Shown: positions 26,389 through 35,336, numbered from the stretch's first letter. The stretch: 64,000 nucleotides of DNA from CAG-873 sp910578365 (GCA_951635545.1 OX620685.1:1240001-1304000), one strand, 5' to 3'. A program made the numbers and translations. Notes: generated by a model from the letters alone, not told the origin.

Positions 26389-26985
26389 TCAGCACTTGAA
26401 TGTCTTGCGGTGAAGCGGAGTCAGACCCAGCTTGTGTATGGCCTCGCGGTGAGCCTCGGTGGGATAGCCTTTGTTCGACTCCCAGTCGTAACCCGGATAC
26501 TCGGCAGCGGCAGCAAGCATGTACTCGTCGCGGCTGGTTTTGGCAAGAATGGAAGCGGCGGCTATATTGGCAAATCGTCCGTCGCCCTTTATATATGTAG
26601 TATGGGGTATGTCGGCATAGGGCTTGAAGCGATTGCCGTCGACGGCAATCGCTCCCGGACGCAGCTGCAGGGCATCGAGGGCCCGGTGCATGGCCAGAAT
26701 CGAGGCATTGAGAATGTTGATTTCGTCAATTTCCTCAGGCGAGGCTGTACCTATGGCCCATGCCAGCGCCTGCCACTGTATGATAGGACGCAACTCCATG
26801 CGTCGGACCTCGCTCAACTGCTTGGAATCGTTGAGCCACGGATGGGTGAAGTCATCGGGCAATATAACTGCCGCGGCGAACACCGGGCCGGCCAGACAGC
26901 CGCGACCGGCTTCGTCGCAGCCCGCCTCCAGAACACCGCTGATGGCGCAGGCGGGCAAGGGTTGCGAAAGTTTGCGTTTAGCCAA
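26389..26985 (-). CDS. rnhB: Ribonuclease HII
   Basis: 198 residues. It cleaves at single ribonucleotides in DNA and starts ribonucleotide excision repair. Seen: GCDEAGRGCLAGPVFAAAVIL with the DEAGRG catalytic motif (about residues 24-29), LNDSKQLSEVRR, AIAVDGNRFKP (third acidic residue), YIKGDGRFANIAAASILAKTSRDEYM and a YDWESNKGYPTEAHREAI end. Complete. The start overlaps the 3' end of the S24 regulator gene by 8 bp, so they are cotranscribed. An ISAs1 copy inserted 30 bp past its stop. Confidence 0.96.
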   Translation of the reverse strand: MAKRKLSQPLPACAISGVLEAGCDEAGRGCLAGPVFAAAVILPDDFTHPWLNDSKQLSEVRRMELRPIIQWQALAWAIGTASPEEIDEINILNASILAMHRALDALQLRPGAIAVDGNRFKPYADIPHTTYIKGDGRFANIAAASILAKTSRDEYMLAAAAEYPGYDWESNKGYPTEAHREAIHKLGLTPLHRKTFKC

Positions 26986-27691
26986 CGATTTCGAAATTTA
27001 GTATTGTTTCAACCATGTAAAGTTTGCGGATGGCACTGCGCGGCACCTCCATGTCGTCGTATGCCGGATTGTCGCTATGCAATATCACCATCGACGGGTC
27101 GTTGTGACGGCGCACGTACTTGACCATGCGGAAATCGTCCATAATCACCACATAAATCTGCCCCCAGAAAATAATGGAGGTATCGCTGAGCGGACGTATC
27201 GACACATAGCCGCCGTTGACTATCTTGGGACTCATGGAGTCGCCGCTCACCCGGCAGATGGGATATTCGTGATTCACCCCGGGCATGTCGAGATAACCTA
27301 TGATACGTTCGTTGGTGAACATGCGGCTGAGTTCGGCGCATCCGGCGGTCACATCTATATCATACACAGGAGCTCCGCTGCGTTGCGGCGCACAGTGCAT
27401 CATGTGTGTGCCACTGTCGATCACCTCGGCTGCATGAGTGCCTTTCGGAAAGGGAACGCCTGTGCCGTGGAGCAGCCACTCCTTGCTTACACCCACATTC
27501 ACCACTACACGGTTCACAAAGGTATCACGCAGCGGCTGGTCGCCAGACAGCGCCCGCGACAGGTTCGAGGGGTCAAGGCCGATAAGCTGCCCGAACTGGG
27601 CCTGTGTTTTTCTGAGCAACTTTATAAGATAGCGCACCCGGTCGGCCGGAGTAGCCGACACTTGCGGCTGAGGCACATCGAAATTGTTCAT
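26978..27691 (-). CDS. S24-family (LexA/CI-like) HTH repressor-peptidase
   Basis: 237 residues from ATG at 27691 (MNNFDVPQPQVSATPADRV). The frame opens 17 codons earlier, but that part overlaps the promoter. An N-terminal helix-turn-helix (KTQAQFGQLIGLDPSNLSRALSG, about residues 27-50) precedes an S24 signal-peptidase-like domain with Ser in RVSGDSMSPKI (about 154) and Lys in MDDFRMVKYV (about 192), the catalytic pair of LexA/CI. A DVTAG segment about residue 115 resembles the Ala-Gly self-cleavage site. It probably represses target genes until DNA damage or stress triggers cleavage (inference). It is upstream of and overlaps rnhB. Confidence 0.85.
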   Translation of the reverse strand: MNNFDVPQPQVSATPADRVRYLIKLLRKTQAQFGQLIGLDPSNLSRALSGDQPLRDTFVNRVVVNVGVSKEWLLHGTGVPFPKGTHAAEVIDSGTHMMHCAPQRSGAPVYDIDVTAGCAELSRMFTNERIIGYLDMPGVNHEYPICRVSGDSMSPKIVNGGYVSIRPLSDTSIIFWGQIYVVIMDDFRMVKYVRRHNDPSMVILHSDNPAYDDMEVPRSAIRKLYMVETILNFEIVG

Positions 27692-27708
27692 ATCAAAATC
27701 TTTTGATG

Positions 27709-27740
27709 CAAATTTACAATTTATTCCCGAATTACACAAC
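27709..27740 (-). promoter_or_regulatory. Promoter of the S24 regulator-rnhB unit
   Basis: Minus strand: GTTG (27737-27740), 20-bp spacer, TAAATTTG (27709-27716), leader about 15 nt. It is almost wholly inside the left copy of the 82-bp repeat, so the IS insertion left it intact. Confidence 0.6.
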
Positions 27741-27792
27741 AAAATTTGTATGCGCCTGTTACAGCAAAGGTATTTTACTGCCTTTTTCGTAC
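27711..27792. repeat. 82-bp direct repeat, left copy (target duplication)
   Basis: Identical over 82 bp to 29744-29825 (starts AATTTACAATTTATTCCC, ends CTGCCTTTTTCGTAC). It abuts the left end of the IS1634-family element exactly. Confidence 0.95.
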
Positions 27793-29743
27793 CGGGAGTT
27801 TGGGAGTTTCATTAAAAAATAATTTGTAAATAATTGGCTTTAAATTTGGTAGAGTCAATTTTTCTTTGTATCTTTGTTCTACCGTGTTCTAATTATAAAA
27901 GTATGTATTTAGACATTCGCAAAGGCAAAGATCGCCGTTTCTACATAATGCAGGGATTTCGCGTAAAGGGTGGCGGAACCTCTACGAAAGTTTACATGAA
28001 ATTAGGGAAGGAATCCGATATAAAGGAGAAGTACGGCTGCGCCGATGCCGAGGCATGGGCCCGCCAGAAACTAAAGGAGATAAACGACAGTATAAAGGAG
28101 GACAAGGCCTCTGTGATGGTCTCGTACAATCCTAATAAAAAGATCGAATCAGGCCAGTGGAGGAGCGTGCATTGCGGCCACATGGTACTTCTGCCTCTGT
28201 ACAATAAGCTTGGGATGGCCAGATTCTCGGCAGAGGTGACTGCGCGCCACCGCTTTAAGTTCGACTTTGCCGATATCATGTGCAAGCTGGTGATGTGCCG
28301 GATCCTTTTCCCCGATTCCAAGCGAGCCACCAGGGAATGCCTGACAGACTTTGTCGATGCGCCTGATTTCTCGCTTGATGACATATACAACTTCCTGGGG
28401 GTTCTGGCAAAGGAAATCACACCCTTGCAGAAGAGTCTGTATGATGCGACAAAAAATGAACTGTCCCGCAGGACAGGCGTGATCTACTACGACTGTACAA
28501 ACTACTATTTTGAGATAGAACGGGAAGACAGTCTGCGCAGATACGGCAAGTCAAAGGAGCACCGTCCTAATCCGATTGTACAGATGGGTATGTTCATGGA
28601 TGCGGACGGACTTCCTCTTGCGTTCTGCATCAATCCCGGCAACACAAGCGAGCAGCAGACCTTGCAGCCGCTCGAGGAGATACTTGCAAATGAATTTAAT
28701 CTCAGCGAGTTCGTGGTCTGCACAGATGCAGGGTTGGCAAGCATCAACAACAGACAGTACAATACTACGGAGGGACGGAACTATATAGTGACACAGTCCA
28801 TACCGGGCCTTCCAAAGCTGATGAAGGAATGGGCTCTCGAAAAGACAGGCTGGAGGAGACTTGGAGATAAGGAGGACCGGACCTATGACATATCGGATAT
28901 TGACCTTGAATCGGAAAAGGAACATCTCTATTACCATGAGCGCTGGTTCAAGGAAGACCGCTCGAACGTGAAGAATTACGAAGAACGACTGATAGTCACC
29001 TTCTCCCCCAAGTTCGCTCTGTATCAGCGACAGCTTCGTGCACAGCACATTGAGAAAGCGTTGAAGATGATAGAGAAAAAATCGGAGAAATCTCGTCAGA
29101 CGCAACAGGATCCGCGCAGGCTGATTGCCACGACATATTGTACCGCAGACGGTGAAGTGGCTGAAAAAAGTGTTATGAGCCTCGATCTGGAGGCGATAGA
29201 GAAGGAAAGTGCCATGGACGGTCTTAACTGTGTGGCTACCAGACTTGAGGACTCGGTCGGCGAGATACTTTACGTCAACGGCTTCCGGTATGAGATTGAA
29301 CATCTGTTCAGGGTCACCAAGACAGAGTTTGATGCACGTCCCGTATATCTGCGACGCGAAGACAGGATCCGGGCTCATTTTGCCATCTGCTTTGTGGCGT
29401 TGCTGCTGCTCAAGGCCTTCCAGAAGCAAATCAATGACGGCCTGAGCGAAGAGCACCAATACTCGACCGAGCAGATTATCAACGCCCTTGCGGGAATGGA
29501 CTATAACGTGGTGAGGGGAACCGGATATGTGCCTGCGTACTCTGCCACCGAACTCAAGTCAAGATGTTGCGAGGTATCCAACGTACACATTGACACGCAG
29601 ATAGTAGTGAACCGTAAAATGCGACAGTATATCAAAATGTTAAAGAAATGTTAAAATTTAGCCACTGAAATTTGTTAGCACAATCGGACACTCATAATCA
29701 ACTGAGTGCCCGATTGTTATATGGTATAACTCCCAAACTCGGG
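27793..29743 (+). mobile_element. IS1634-family insertion sequence, 1951 bp, with 82-bp target duplication
   Basis: The ends CGGGAGTTTGGGAGTT (27793-27808) and the reverse complement of 29728-29743 (CCCGAGTTTGGGAGTT) match at 14 of 16 bases. Immediately outside lie the two identical 82-bp direct repeats. Long, variable duplications are a known property of the type element IS1634 of Mycoplasma mycoides, which supports the family call made from the transposase. Confidence 0.9.
27903..29654 (+). CDS. IS1634-family transposase
   Basis: 583 residues from ATG at 27903 (MYLDIRKGKDRRFYIMQGF); the frame opens 23 codons earlier inside the IS end, but this start gives the usual N-terminus. Long DDE transposase of the IS4 superfamily. 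Seen: GVIYYDCTNYYFEIE (first Asp, about residue 198), GLPLAFCINPGNTSEQQTL, FVVCTDAGLASINNR (second Asp, about 277) and EIEHLFRVTKTEFDARPVYLRREDRIRAHFAICF (catalytic Glu). Intact frame, so probably active recently, consistent with its perfect duplication. Confidence 0.92.
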   Translation: MYLDIRKGKDRRFYIMQGFRVKGGGTSTKVYMKLGKESDIKEKYGCADAEAWARQKLKEINDSIKEDKASVMVSYNPNKKIESGQWRSVHCGHMVLLPLYNKLGMARFSAEVTARHRFKFDFADIMCKLVMCRILFPDSKRATRECLTDFVDAPDFSLDDIYNFLGVLAKEITPLQKSLYDATKNELSRRTGVIYYDCTNYYFEIEREDSLRRYGKSKEHRPNPIVQMGMFMDADGLPLAFCINPGNTSEQQTLQPLEEILANEFNLSEFVVCTDAGLASINNRQYNTTEGRNYIVTQSIPGLPKLMKEWALEKTGWRRLGDKEDRTYDISDIDLESEKEHLYYHERWFKEDRSNVKNYEERLIVTFSPKFALYQRQLRAQHIEKALKMIEKKSEKSRQTQQDPRRLIATTYCTADGEVAEKSVMSLDLEAIEKESAMDGLNCVATRLEDSVGEILYVNGFRYEIEHLFRVTKTEFDARPVYLRREDRIRAHFAICFVALLLLKAFQKQINDGLSEEHQYSTEQIINALAGMDYNVVRGTGYVPAYSATELKSRCCEVSNVHIDTQIVVNRKMRQYIKMLKKC

Positions 29744-29825
29744 AATTTACAATTTATTCCCGAATTACACAACAAAATTTGTATGCGCCTGTTACAGCAA
29801 AGGTATTTTACTGCCTTTTTCGTAC
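29744..29825. repeat. 82-bp direct repeat, right copy (target duplication)
   Basis: Perfect copy of 27711-27792 directly after the IS1634-family right end. It lacks the two bases that complete the S24 -7 box and so would not be an equal promoter. Confidence 0.95.
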
Positions 29826-29852
29826 ATTTTTATACTTTTTGGCTACTGCGGA

Positions 29853-31387
29853 CACGGCTCTTTCATTTAAACTAAAATAAAAAGCATGACTTCCCCTACC
29901 CGGTTCATTGTGAATCGGGCAATATTCTGTGTCTGTCTGTCAACGAGTTATTCTGGTGTCAAAATCTTATTTTTTTCATTTTTGGCTTAAAAATCGCATC
30001 AGCCGAGTAAAGCTCATTGAGATATGTCTCATCAGTTCGGCTATGCCTTTATTCTTATCCGATCGTTTTTTGCGAAGTCCTTTCCATATTGAGAACACCG
30101 AGTAAACTATTCTCTGTATGGTGTCGAGGTTTCGGGCGGCTCTTGTCGACTTACGTTTTATATTGTCCTGCTGGAGATTGTAGTCCAGGCCCCAGTGCAT
30201 GCTTTCTATCGACCAGTGGTTGCGCACGATGATTCCGAGCTTCGGAGTCTTCGTAGGCATACTGCTGACATACAGGCGTTTTTCCGAAGTGCGCATCCCT
30301 GTTGACTTTTTGACTGTAGATGATTCATACTCTATGATGGTCATGTTTCCGCCCCACTTCTCTTTGTCGGCGATAATGTCCAGTCCGTCATATACGCGGT
30401 AGGTTCTCGTCTCTATCCTGCCGTGGGCCAGTTCGGGACCTTCGGTGTAAGAATATACCGGTGTGTGTTCCACTAGCCTGTCCTCAATGCCGTATCGCAA
30501 TGACGGCTGGTTGGCTTTGAGTTCTATCAGAAAGTCACCCCCTTTCTTTCTGATTTTCTCGACAATGTCCTTCTGCATAGACATGGCGTCGGCTGTGACA
30601 ATCTTTCCTGCGACATCTATTTTATCAAGAAGTATCGGTACGGCCTTTATCTCGTTGCTCTTTTCCTGACAGGCTTCGGTGGCGATTGTTATGCCGGTGC
30701 TGAACGAATAGGCAGAGACGATATCCGGGCTACGCCCGTTTTCCTGAACGGTGCCGCGCTCGGCTTTGCCGTCAATGCAGATTATTTCAATGATGCGGCT
30801 GGCGCAGGTCAGTCTTTCAAGGAATATGTCTGCGAACTGCTGCATCCTGTCGGCCATATCCATATCGTTGATGCCGTTCTCCACACGGCAAAGCGTGGCC
30901 TCAGATGGTACGCCGTTCCTCAACATGCCCATTTTGTGTAATTTGTTGAGGTTGTATCTGCCGAACTCCAATATCTCGGCTCGTCCGATGCATCCGGCCA
31001 TACGTCCGAGTATCATCAGCATGATGATATCGTTGAGGCTGTGACGGAAATTGCCTTTGTCCAATCTACGGAAATCCGGCACGGATGAGGCAAATGCTCG
31101 AAGCTCTTCCATGATACTGCGCCTTGTGTCAAATTTATTGTGTACTTTTGCGGTATGATCAGGCGCATAGGCGTCAGTCGAACAGACTTGGTCAAGTGGC
31201 TTCATTTTTAGCGTAACTCTTTGATTATCACCTATAAAGTTACTAAAAATCTGTCACTTGACCAAATTTTTATTGTACTTATTCTCTTGAAAATCAGAGG
31301 TTAAAGTCTCTCTCCGTCCGTACTGCTCTCGCTATAAAACAACACATTTGTCGAGAATGAGACGAAATCTTAAATGAAAGAGCCGTG
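29853..31387 (-). mobile_element. ISAs1-family insertion sequence, copy 2 (inverted), 1535 bp
   Basis: Same 18-bp inverted repeats as copy 1, with its own 9-bp duplication TACTGCGGA (29844-29852 and 31388-31396), different from that of copy 1. It inserted 18 bp beyond the right 82-bp repeat and 88 bp upstream of yqeY. Confidence 0.95.
29976..31205 (-). CDS. ISAs1-family transposase, copy 2
   Basis: 409 residues, the same DDE transposase as copy 1 (24997-26226) except Ala in PELAHGRIE, one nucleotide change. Frame intact. It faces copy 1 tail-to-tail across rnhB, the S24 gene and the IS1634-family element, so homologous recombination between them would invert about 3.5 kb. Confidence 0.95.
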   Translation of the reverse strand: MKPLDQVCSTDAYAPDHTAKVHNKFDTRRSIMEELRAFASSVPDFRRLDKGNFRHSLNDIIMLMILGRMAGCIGRAEILEFGRYNLNKLHKMGMLRNGVPSEATLCRVENGINDMDMADRMQQFADIFLERLTCASRIIEIICIDGKAERGTVQENGRSPDIVSAYSFSTGITIATEACQEKSNEIKAVPILLDKIDVAGKIVTADAMSMQKDIVEKIRKKGGDFLIELKANQPSLRYGIEDRLVEHTPVYSYTEGPELAHGRIETRTYRVYDGLDIIADKEKWGGNMTIIEYESSTVKKSTGMRTSEKRLYVSSMPTKTPKLGIIVRNHWSIESMHWGLDYNLQQDNIKRKSTRAARNLDTIQRIVYSVFSIWKGLRKKRSDKNKGIAELMRHISMSFTRLMRFLSQK

Positions 31388-31440
31388 TACTGCGGAGATG
31401 TTTTTTGGCATAACATACACCTTATATCGGCGAAAATTCG

Positions 31441-31448
31441 TAAATTTG
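31441..31448 (+). promoter_or_regulatory. Candidate -7 box for yqeY
   Basis: TAAATTTG, 28 bp before the ATG; no TTTG at the proper -33 distance. Confidence 0.35.
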
Positions 31449-31475
31449 CAGTTGATATAAAAACAACAACCCGCT

Positions 31476-31925
31476 ATGGATTTTTTTGAAACCATAAATT
31501 CCGCCATCAAATCGGCCATGCTCGCCAAGGACAAAGTGCGTCTGCAGGCTCTCCGCGGTATCAAAAAAGAATTTATCGAAGCTAAGACAGCTCCGGGCGC
31601 CAACGGCGAACTTTCCGACGACGCAGCTATGAAAATACTGGTAAAAATGGCCAAGCAACGCAGCGAATCGGCCGAAATTTACCGTAGCCAGAACCGTCCG
31701 GACCTGGCCGAAACCGAAGAAGCCGAAATGGCCGTAATCAAAGAGTATCTGCCTCAGCCTCTGAGCGCCGAAGAACTCGACGCGGCATTGAGCGAAATAA
31801 TTGCTAAAGTCGGAGCTTCATCAGCCGCCGACATGGGAAAAGTAATGGGTGTGGCTACCAAACAGCTCGCCGGACGAGCCGACGGAAAAGCAATATCGGC
31901 AGCCGTACGCCGCCTCCTGAGCTAA
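31476..31925 (+). CDS. yqeY: GatB/YqeY domain protein
   Basis: 149 residues, a stand-alone YqeY domain. Seen: FETINSAIKSAMLAKDKVRLQALRGIKKEF at the N-terminus, YRSQNRPDLAETEEAEMAVIKEYLPQPLSAEELDAAL and the C-terminal MGKVMGVATKQLAGRADGKAISAAVRRLLS that resembles the tail of the GatB amidotransferase subunit. Its biochemical role is not established; it may bind tRNA. It is 39 bp upstream of serS on the same strand, which fits a tRNA-related role. Confidence 0.93.
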   Translation: MDFFETINSAIKSAMLAKDKVRLQALRGIKKEFIEAKTAPGANGELSDDAAMKILVKMAKQRSESAEIYRSQNRPDLAETEEAEMAVIKEYLPQPLSAEELDAALSEIIAKVGASSAADMGKVMGVATKQLAGRADGKAISAAVRRLLS

Positions 31926-31964
31926 ACCCACCACATAAGCACTTAACATTCAACCATACCCACA

Positions 31965-33236
31965 ATGCTTACCTTAGCACAAATCAAAGAAAATCCCGAG
32001 CGCATTATCGAACGCCTGGCTGTGAAAGGCTTCGAGGGTGCCGAACACATACACCGCGTCATCGAACTCGATGACCAGCGCCGAGCCCTGCAATTAAGCT
32101 CCGACACCAAAGCCGCAGAGCTCAAAAAGCTATCCGGCGAAATAGGCGCCCTGATGAAAAAAGGACTCAAAAGCGAGGCCGAACAGGCAAAACTGCAGGT
32201 GGCTGCGCTCAAAGAAACTCAGAAGGCCGAGGCTGATAAACTGACCCGGACCGAAAAAGAAATACAGGAGATTCTGCTTAATGTGCCCAACGTTCCCTGC
32301 GACATGGTGCCACAAGGACGCACAGCCGACGACAACGTGGTTGAAAAAACCGGCGGCCCCATGCCCGAGCTTGGCGACGACGCACTGCCCCACTGGGAAC
32401 TGGCCAAGAAATACCACCTTATCGACTTCGACCTTGGTGTGAAAATCACCGGAGCCGGATTCCCCGTTTATCTGGGCAAAGGCGCCAAACTGCAGCGCGC
32501 ACTCATTCAGTTCTTCCTCGACGAAGCCTCAAAAGCCGGCTACCTCGAAGTACAGCCCCCCTACGTGGTGAACGAGGCATCGGGATACGGCACCGGACAG
32601 CTGCCCGATAAAGAAGGACAGATGTACCACTGCGACCTCGACAACCTCTACCTCATACCCACCGCCGAAGTGCCGGTGACAAACCTCTACCGCGACGTAA
32701 TACTCAACCCCGACCAGCTGCCCGTGAAGAACTGCGCCTACTCGGCCTGCTTCCGCCGCGAGGCCGGCAGCTACGGCGCCGACGTGCGAGGCCTCAACCG
32801 CCTGCACCAGTTCGACAAGGTTGAAATCGTGCGTATCGAAAAGCCCGAGAACTCATACAGCGCCCTCGAAGAGATGAAAGACCATGTGCAGCACCTGCTC
32901 GAATGCCTCGGCCTGCCCTGGCACATACTGCGCCTGTGCGGCGGCGACATGAGCTTCACCTCGGCCATAACATTCGACTTCGAAGTATGGTCCGGCGCAC
33001 AGAAACGCTGGCTTGAGGTATCGTCGGTATCCAACTTCGAGTCGTACCAGGCCAACCGCCTCAAATGCCGTTACCGCGGCGACGACAAGAAAACCCGTCT
33101 GTGCCACACCCTCAACGGCTCGGCCCTGGCCTTGCCCCGCATCATGGCCGCAATGCTCGAGAACAACCAGACTCCCGACGGCATAGTCGTTCCCGAATGC
33201 CTGCGCAAATACACCGGATTCGACATCATCGACTGA
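31965..33236 (+). CDS. serS: Seryl-tRNA synthetase
   Basis: 423 residues, a class II enzyme that charges serine to tRNA(Ser) and tRNA(Sec). An N-terminal antiparallel coiled-coil arm (residues about 30-105, rich in Lys/Glu/Leu, KKLSGEIGALMKKGLKSEAEQ) recognises the tRNA variable arm. The catalytic core shows LIPTAEVPVTNLYRD, motif 2 YSACFRREAGSYGADVRGLNRLHQFDKVE and motif 3 NGSALALPRIMAAMLENNQ. Complete. It is followed by upp after 7 bp. Confidence 0.98.
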   Translation: MLTLAQIKENPERIIERLAVKGFEGAEHIHRVIELDDQRRALQLSSDTKAAELKKLSGEIGALMKKGLKSEAEQAKLQVAALKETQKAEADKLTRTEKEIQEILLNVPNVPCDMVPQGRTADDNVVEKTGGPMPELGDDALPHWELAKKYHLIDFDLGVKITGAGFPVYLGKGAKLQRALIQFFLDEASKAGYLEVQPPYVVNEASGYGTGQLPDKEGQMYHCDLDNLYLIPTAEVPVTNLYRDVILNPDQLPVKNCAYSACFRREAGSYGADVRGLNRLHQFDKVEIVRIEKPENSYSALEEMKDHVQHLLECLGLPWHILRLCGGDMSFTSAITFDFEVWSGAQKRWLEVSSVSNFESYQANRLKCRYRGDDKKTRLCHTLNGSALALPRIMAAMLENNQTPDGIVVPECLRKYTGFDIID

Positions 33237-33243
33237 CAACCAC

Positions 33244-33897
33244 ATGGAAGTAATTGATTTTGGAGCTGCTCCGTCGCTGATGAGCCAGTATCTGGCCGAA
33301 ATGCGCGACACCGACATACATGCCGACCCGCTACGCTTCCGTCGCAACCTGGAGCGCACCGGCGAAATCATGGCATACGAAATCAGCAAACGCCTGCGCT
33401 ACCGCATGCAGGACATCACCACACCACTGGCCACCGCCAAGTGCTCCGTACTCGACGAGCCGGTGGTGCTGGCCACCATATTCCGCGCCGGAGTACCCTT
33501 CCACCAAGGATTCCTCAACTTCTTCGACCGCGCCGAAAATGCTTTTGTTTCGGCCTACCGCAAATACAAGGAGAAAGAGAACTTCGACGTCTGCATCGAA
33601 TATCTGGCCTCGCCCTCGCTCGAAGGCAAGACACTGATACTGTGCGACCCCATGCTCGCCACCGGCGCCTCGATGGAACTCAGCTACCGGGCCCTGATTA
33701 CCAAAGGCATGCCCGCACACATACACGTGGCATCGGTAATCGCCTCGCAACAGGCCGTGGACTATCTGAAAAAAGTGATGCCCGCCGACCGCACCACACT
33801 GTGGATGGGTGCTATCGACCCCGAAATCAATTCCCACAGCTATATAGTACCGGGCCTGGGCGACGCCGGCGACCTCGCCTACGGCACCAAAGAATAA
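33244..33897 (+). CDS. upp: Uracil phosphoribosyltransferase
   Basis: 217 residues. It salvages uracil to UMP using PRPP. The PRPP loop ILCDPMLATGASMELSYRALI (about residue 137) and the uracil-binding end WMGAIDPEINSHSYIVPGLGDAGDLAYG are clear. The N-terminal two thirds carry LATIFRAGVPFHQGFLNFF. It shows the sequence style of Bacteroidales Upp rather than the proteobacterial form. Packed 7 bp after serS and 4 bp before psd. Confidence 0.93.
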   Translation: MEVIDFGAAPSLMSQYLAEMRDTDIHADPLRFRRNLERTGEIMAYEISKRLRYRMQDITTPLATAKCSVLDEPVVLATIFRAGVPFHQGFLNFFDRAENAFVSAYRKYKEKENFDVCIEYLASPSLEGKTLILCDPMLATGASMELSYRALITKGMPAHIHVASVIASQQAVDYLKKVMPADRTTLWMGAIDPEINSHSYIVPGLGDAGDLAYGTKE

Positions 33898-33901
33898 TAT
33901 A

Positions 33902-34567
33902 ATGAGAGTAAAACTACACCGCGAAGGTACCAACATACTTATAGTAGGCCTGACACTGGTGCTGCTGATTAATGTGCCGCTGTGGCTGTGGGTTCGCCCC
34001 ATGGTCTGGGCCATTGTCAGCTCCGCCGTGTTCGGTGTCACATACCTGCTGGCCGTCAACTTCTTCCGCTCGCCAAAGCGATACTACAAAGGCGAACGGC
34101 TCAACACCGTAGTGTCGAGCGCCGACGGCAAGGTCGTGGCCCTCGAAGAAACCTACGAAGGCGAGTATCTCAAAGGCCCCGCGCTGCAGCTCTCGGTATT
34201 TATGAGTCCGCTGAACGTGCATGCCAACTGGTTTCCGGTCGACGGAGAAGTAATATACACCGCACACCACAGCGGACGTTTCATGGGCGCCTATCTGCCC
34301 AAAAGCAGCGTGGAAAACGAACGTTCAACGGTGGTAATCCGAACCCCGGGCGGTCAATTGGTGTTAGTACGTCAAGTAGCCGGCGCAATGGCTCGCCGCA
34401 TTGTCACCTACGCATACCCGGGTGTGGAAGCATCAATCGAAGACCACATGGGATTCATTAAATTCGGCTCGCGCGTGGACATATACCTGCCCGTGGACAC
34501 CGAAACCCTTGTGAAAGTAGGCGACAAGACGATAGGCGGCATAACCCCCATAGCCCGACTGAAATAA
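33902..34567 (+). CDS. psd: Phosphatidylserine decarboxylase (short form)
   Basis: 221 residues. It decarboxylates phosphatidylserine to phosphatidylethanolamine at the inner membrane. Two N-terminal membrane helices (ILIVGLTLVLLINVPLWLWV and PMVWAIVSSAVFGVTYLLAVNFF) precede a core with FRSPKRYY, VSSADGKVVALEE, VFMSPLNVHANWFPVDGEV and the self-cleavage site FGSRVDIYLP, in which the Ser after Gly becomes the pyruvoyl group. It is next to pssA, which makes its substrate, a functional pair. Confidence 0.95.
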   Translation: MRVKLHREGTNILIVGLTLVLLINVPLWLWVRPMVWAIVSSAVFGVTYLLAVNFFRSPKRYYKGERLNTVVSSADGKVVALEETYEGEYLKGPALQLSVFMSPLNVHANWFPVDGEVIYTAHHSGRFMGAYLPKSSVENERSTVVIRTPGGQLVLVRQVAGAMARRIVTYAYPGVEASIEDHMGFIKFGSRVDIYLPVDTETLVKVGDKTIGGITPIARLK

Positions 34568-34617
34568 CAGCCGCCCCACCTCTGCGGCGGCCCTCCCCCC
34601 TCAATCAACAAAATCGA

Positions 34618-35316
34618 ATGAGCATAAAATCTCTGATACCCAACGCCGTTACCAGCCTCAACCTCCTTTCGGGCTGCGTGGCAATAATATTCGCCTGGCA
34701 CGCAGGCGAAGAATACTGCGGCCTCAGCGGCCAGGTCTGGGCCTATATAATGATAGGCGCAGCAGCAATGTTCGACTTCTTCGACGGCGCCTCTGCACGC
34801 CTGATGCACGCCTACTCCGAGATAGGCAAGCAGCTCGACTCGCTCTCCGACCTTGTAAGCTTCGGCGTAGCTCCTGCCATGCTCATGATCAACGTAATGC
34901 AGCTTTACAGCGACAGCCCGCTGGCATACGGCGCACTAATTGTGCCACTGTGCGGAGCCCTGCGACTGGCCAAATTCAACGTCGACGAAAGCCAGTCCAC
35001 CGAATTCAGCGGCCTGCCAATACCGGCCAACGCCCTGTTTCTGATAGGCTTCTGCGGCTGGATAAGCCGATACGGATACCCCGGCACTATACCTTCACTT
35101 ATTATAATTGTACTGATTTCGTTGAGTATGGTATGTAATTTGCGTATGTTCTCTCTGAAGTTCCGTAACTTCAGCTTTGCGGACAACTTTCGACGCTACG
35201 TAATCATACTCGCAGCCATAGCGTTCATAATAGGCTTCGGCTTGGCCGGACTTGCATGGACAGTAGTAATATACCTGATGCTCTCCGCAGCCGACTCACT
35301 CCGCAGCAAGCGCTAA
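34618..35316 (+). CDS. pssA: CDP-diacylglycerol-serine O-phosphatidyltransferase
   Basis: 232 residues, a polytopic membrane enzyme joining serine to CDP-diacylglycerol. The CDP-alcohol phosphotransferase motif DGASARLMHAYSEIGKQLDS followed by LSD matches DG-x2-AR-x8-G-x3-D-x3-D exactly (about residues 56-78). Several further helices are seen (SLIIIVLISLSMVC, VIILAAIAFIIGFGLAGLAW). Located 50 bp after psd, with the intervening bases able to form a weak GC stem (34571-34590). Together they supply phosphatidylethanolamine. Confidence 0.96.
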   Translation: MSIKSLIPNAVTSLNLLSGCVAIIFAWHAGEEYCGLSGQVWAYIMIGAAAMFDFFDGASARLMHAYSEIGKQLDSLSDLVSFGVAPAMLMINVMQLYSDSPLAYGALIVPLCGALRLAKFNVDESQSTEFSGLPIPANALFLIGFCGWISRYGYPGTIPSLIIIVLISLSMVCNLRMFSLKFRNFSFADNFRRYVIILAAIAFIIGFGLAGLAWTVVIYLMLSAADSLRSKR

Positions 35317-35336
35317 GACTCTAAAAAACAACCGTT

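Noticed and set aside
24815..31387. Composite transposon made of the two ISAs1 copies carrying rnhB and the S24 gene
   Set aside because: Each IS has its own different 9-bp target duplication, and the outermost flanks do not match, so the copies arrived separately around resident genes.
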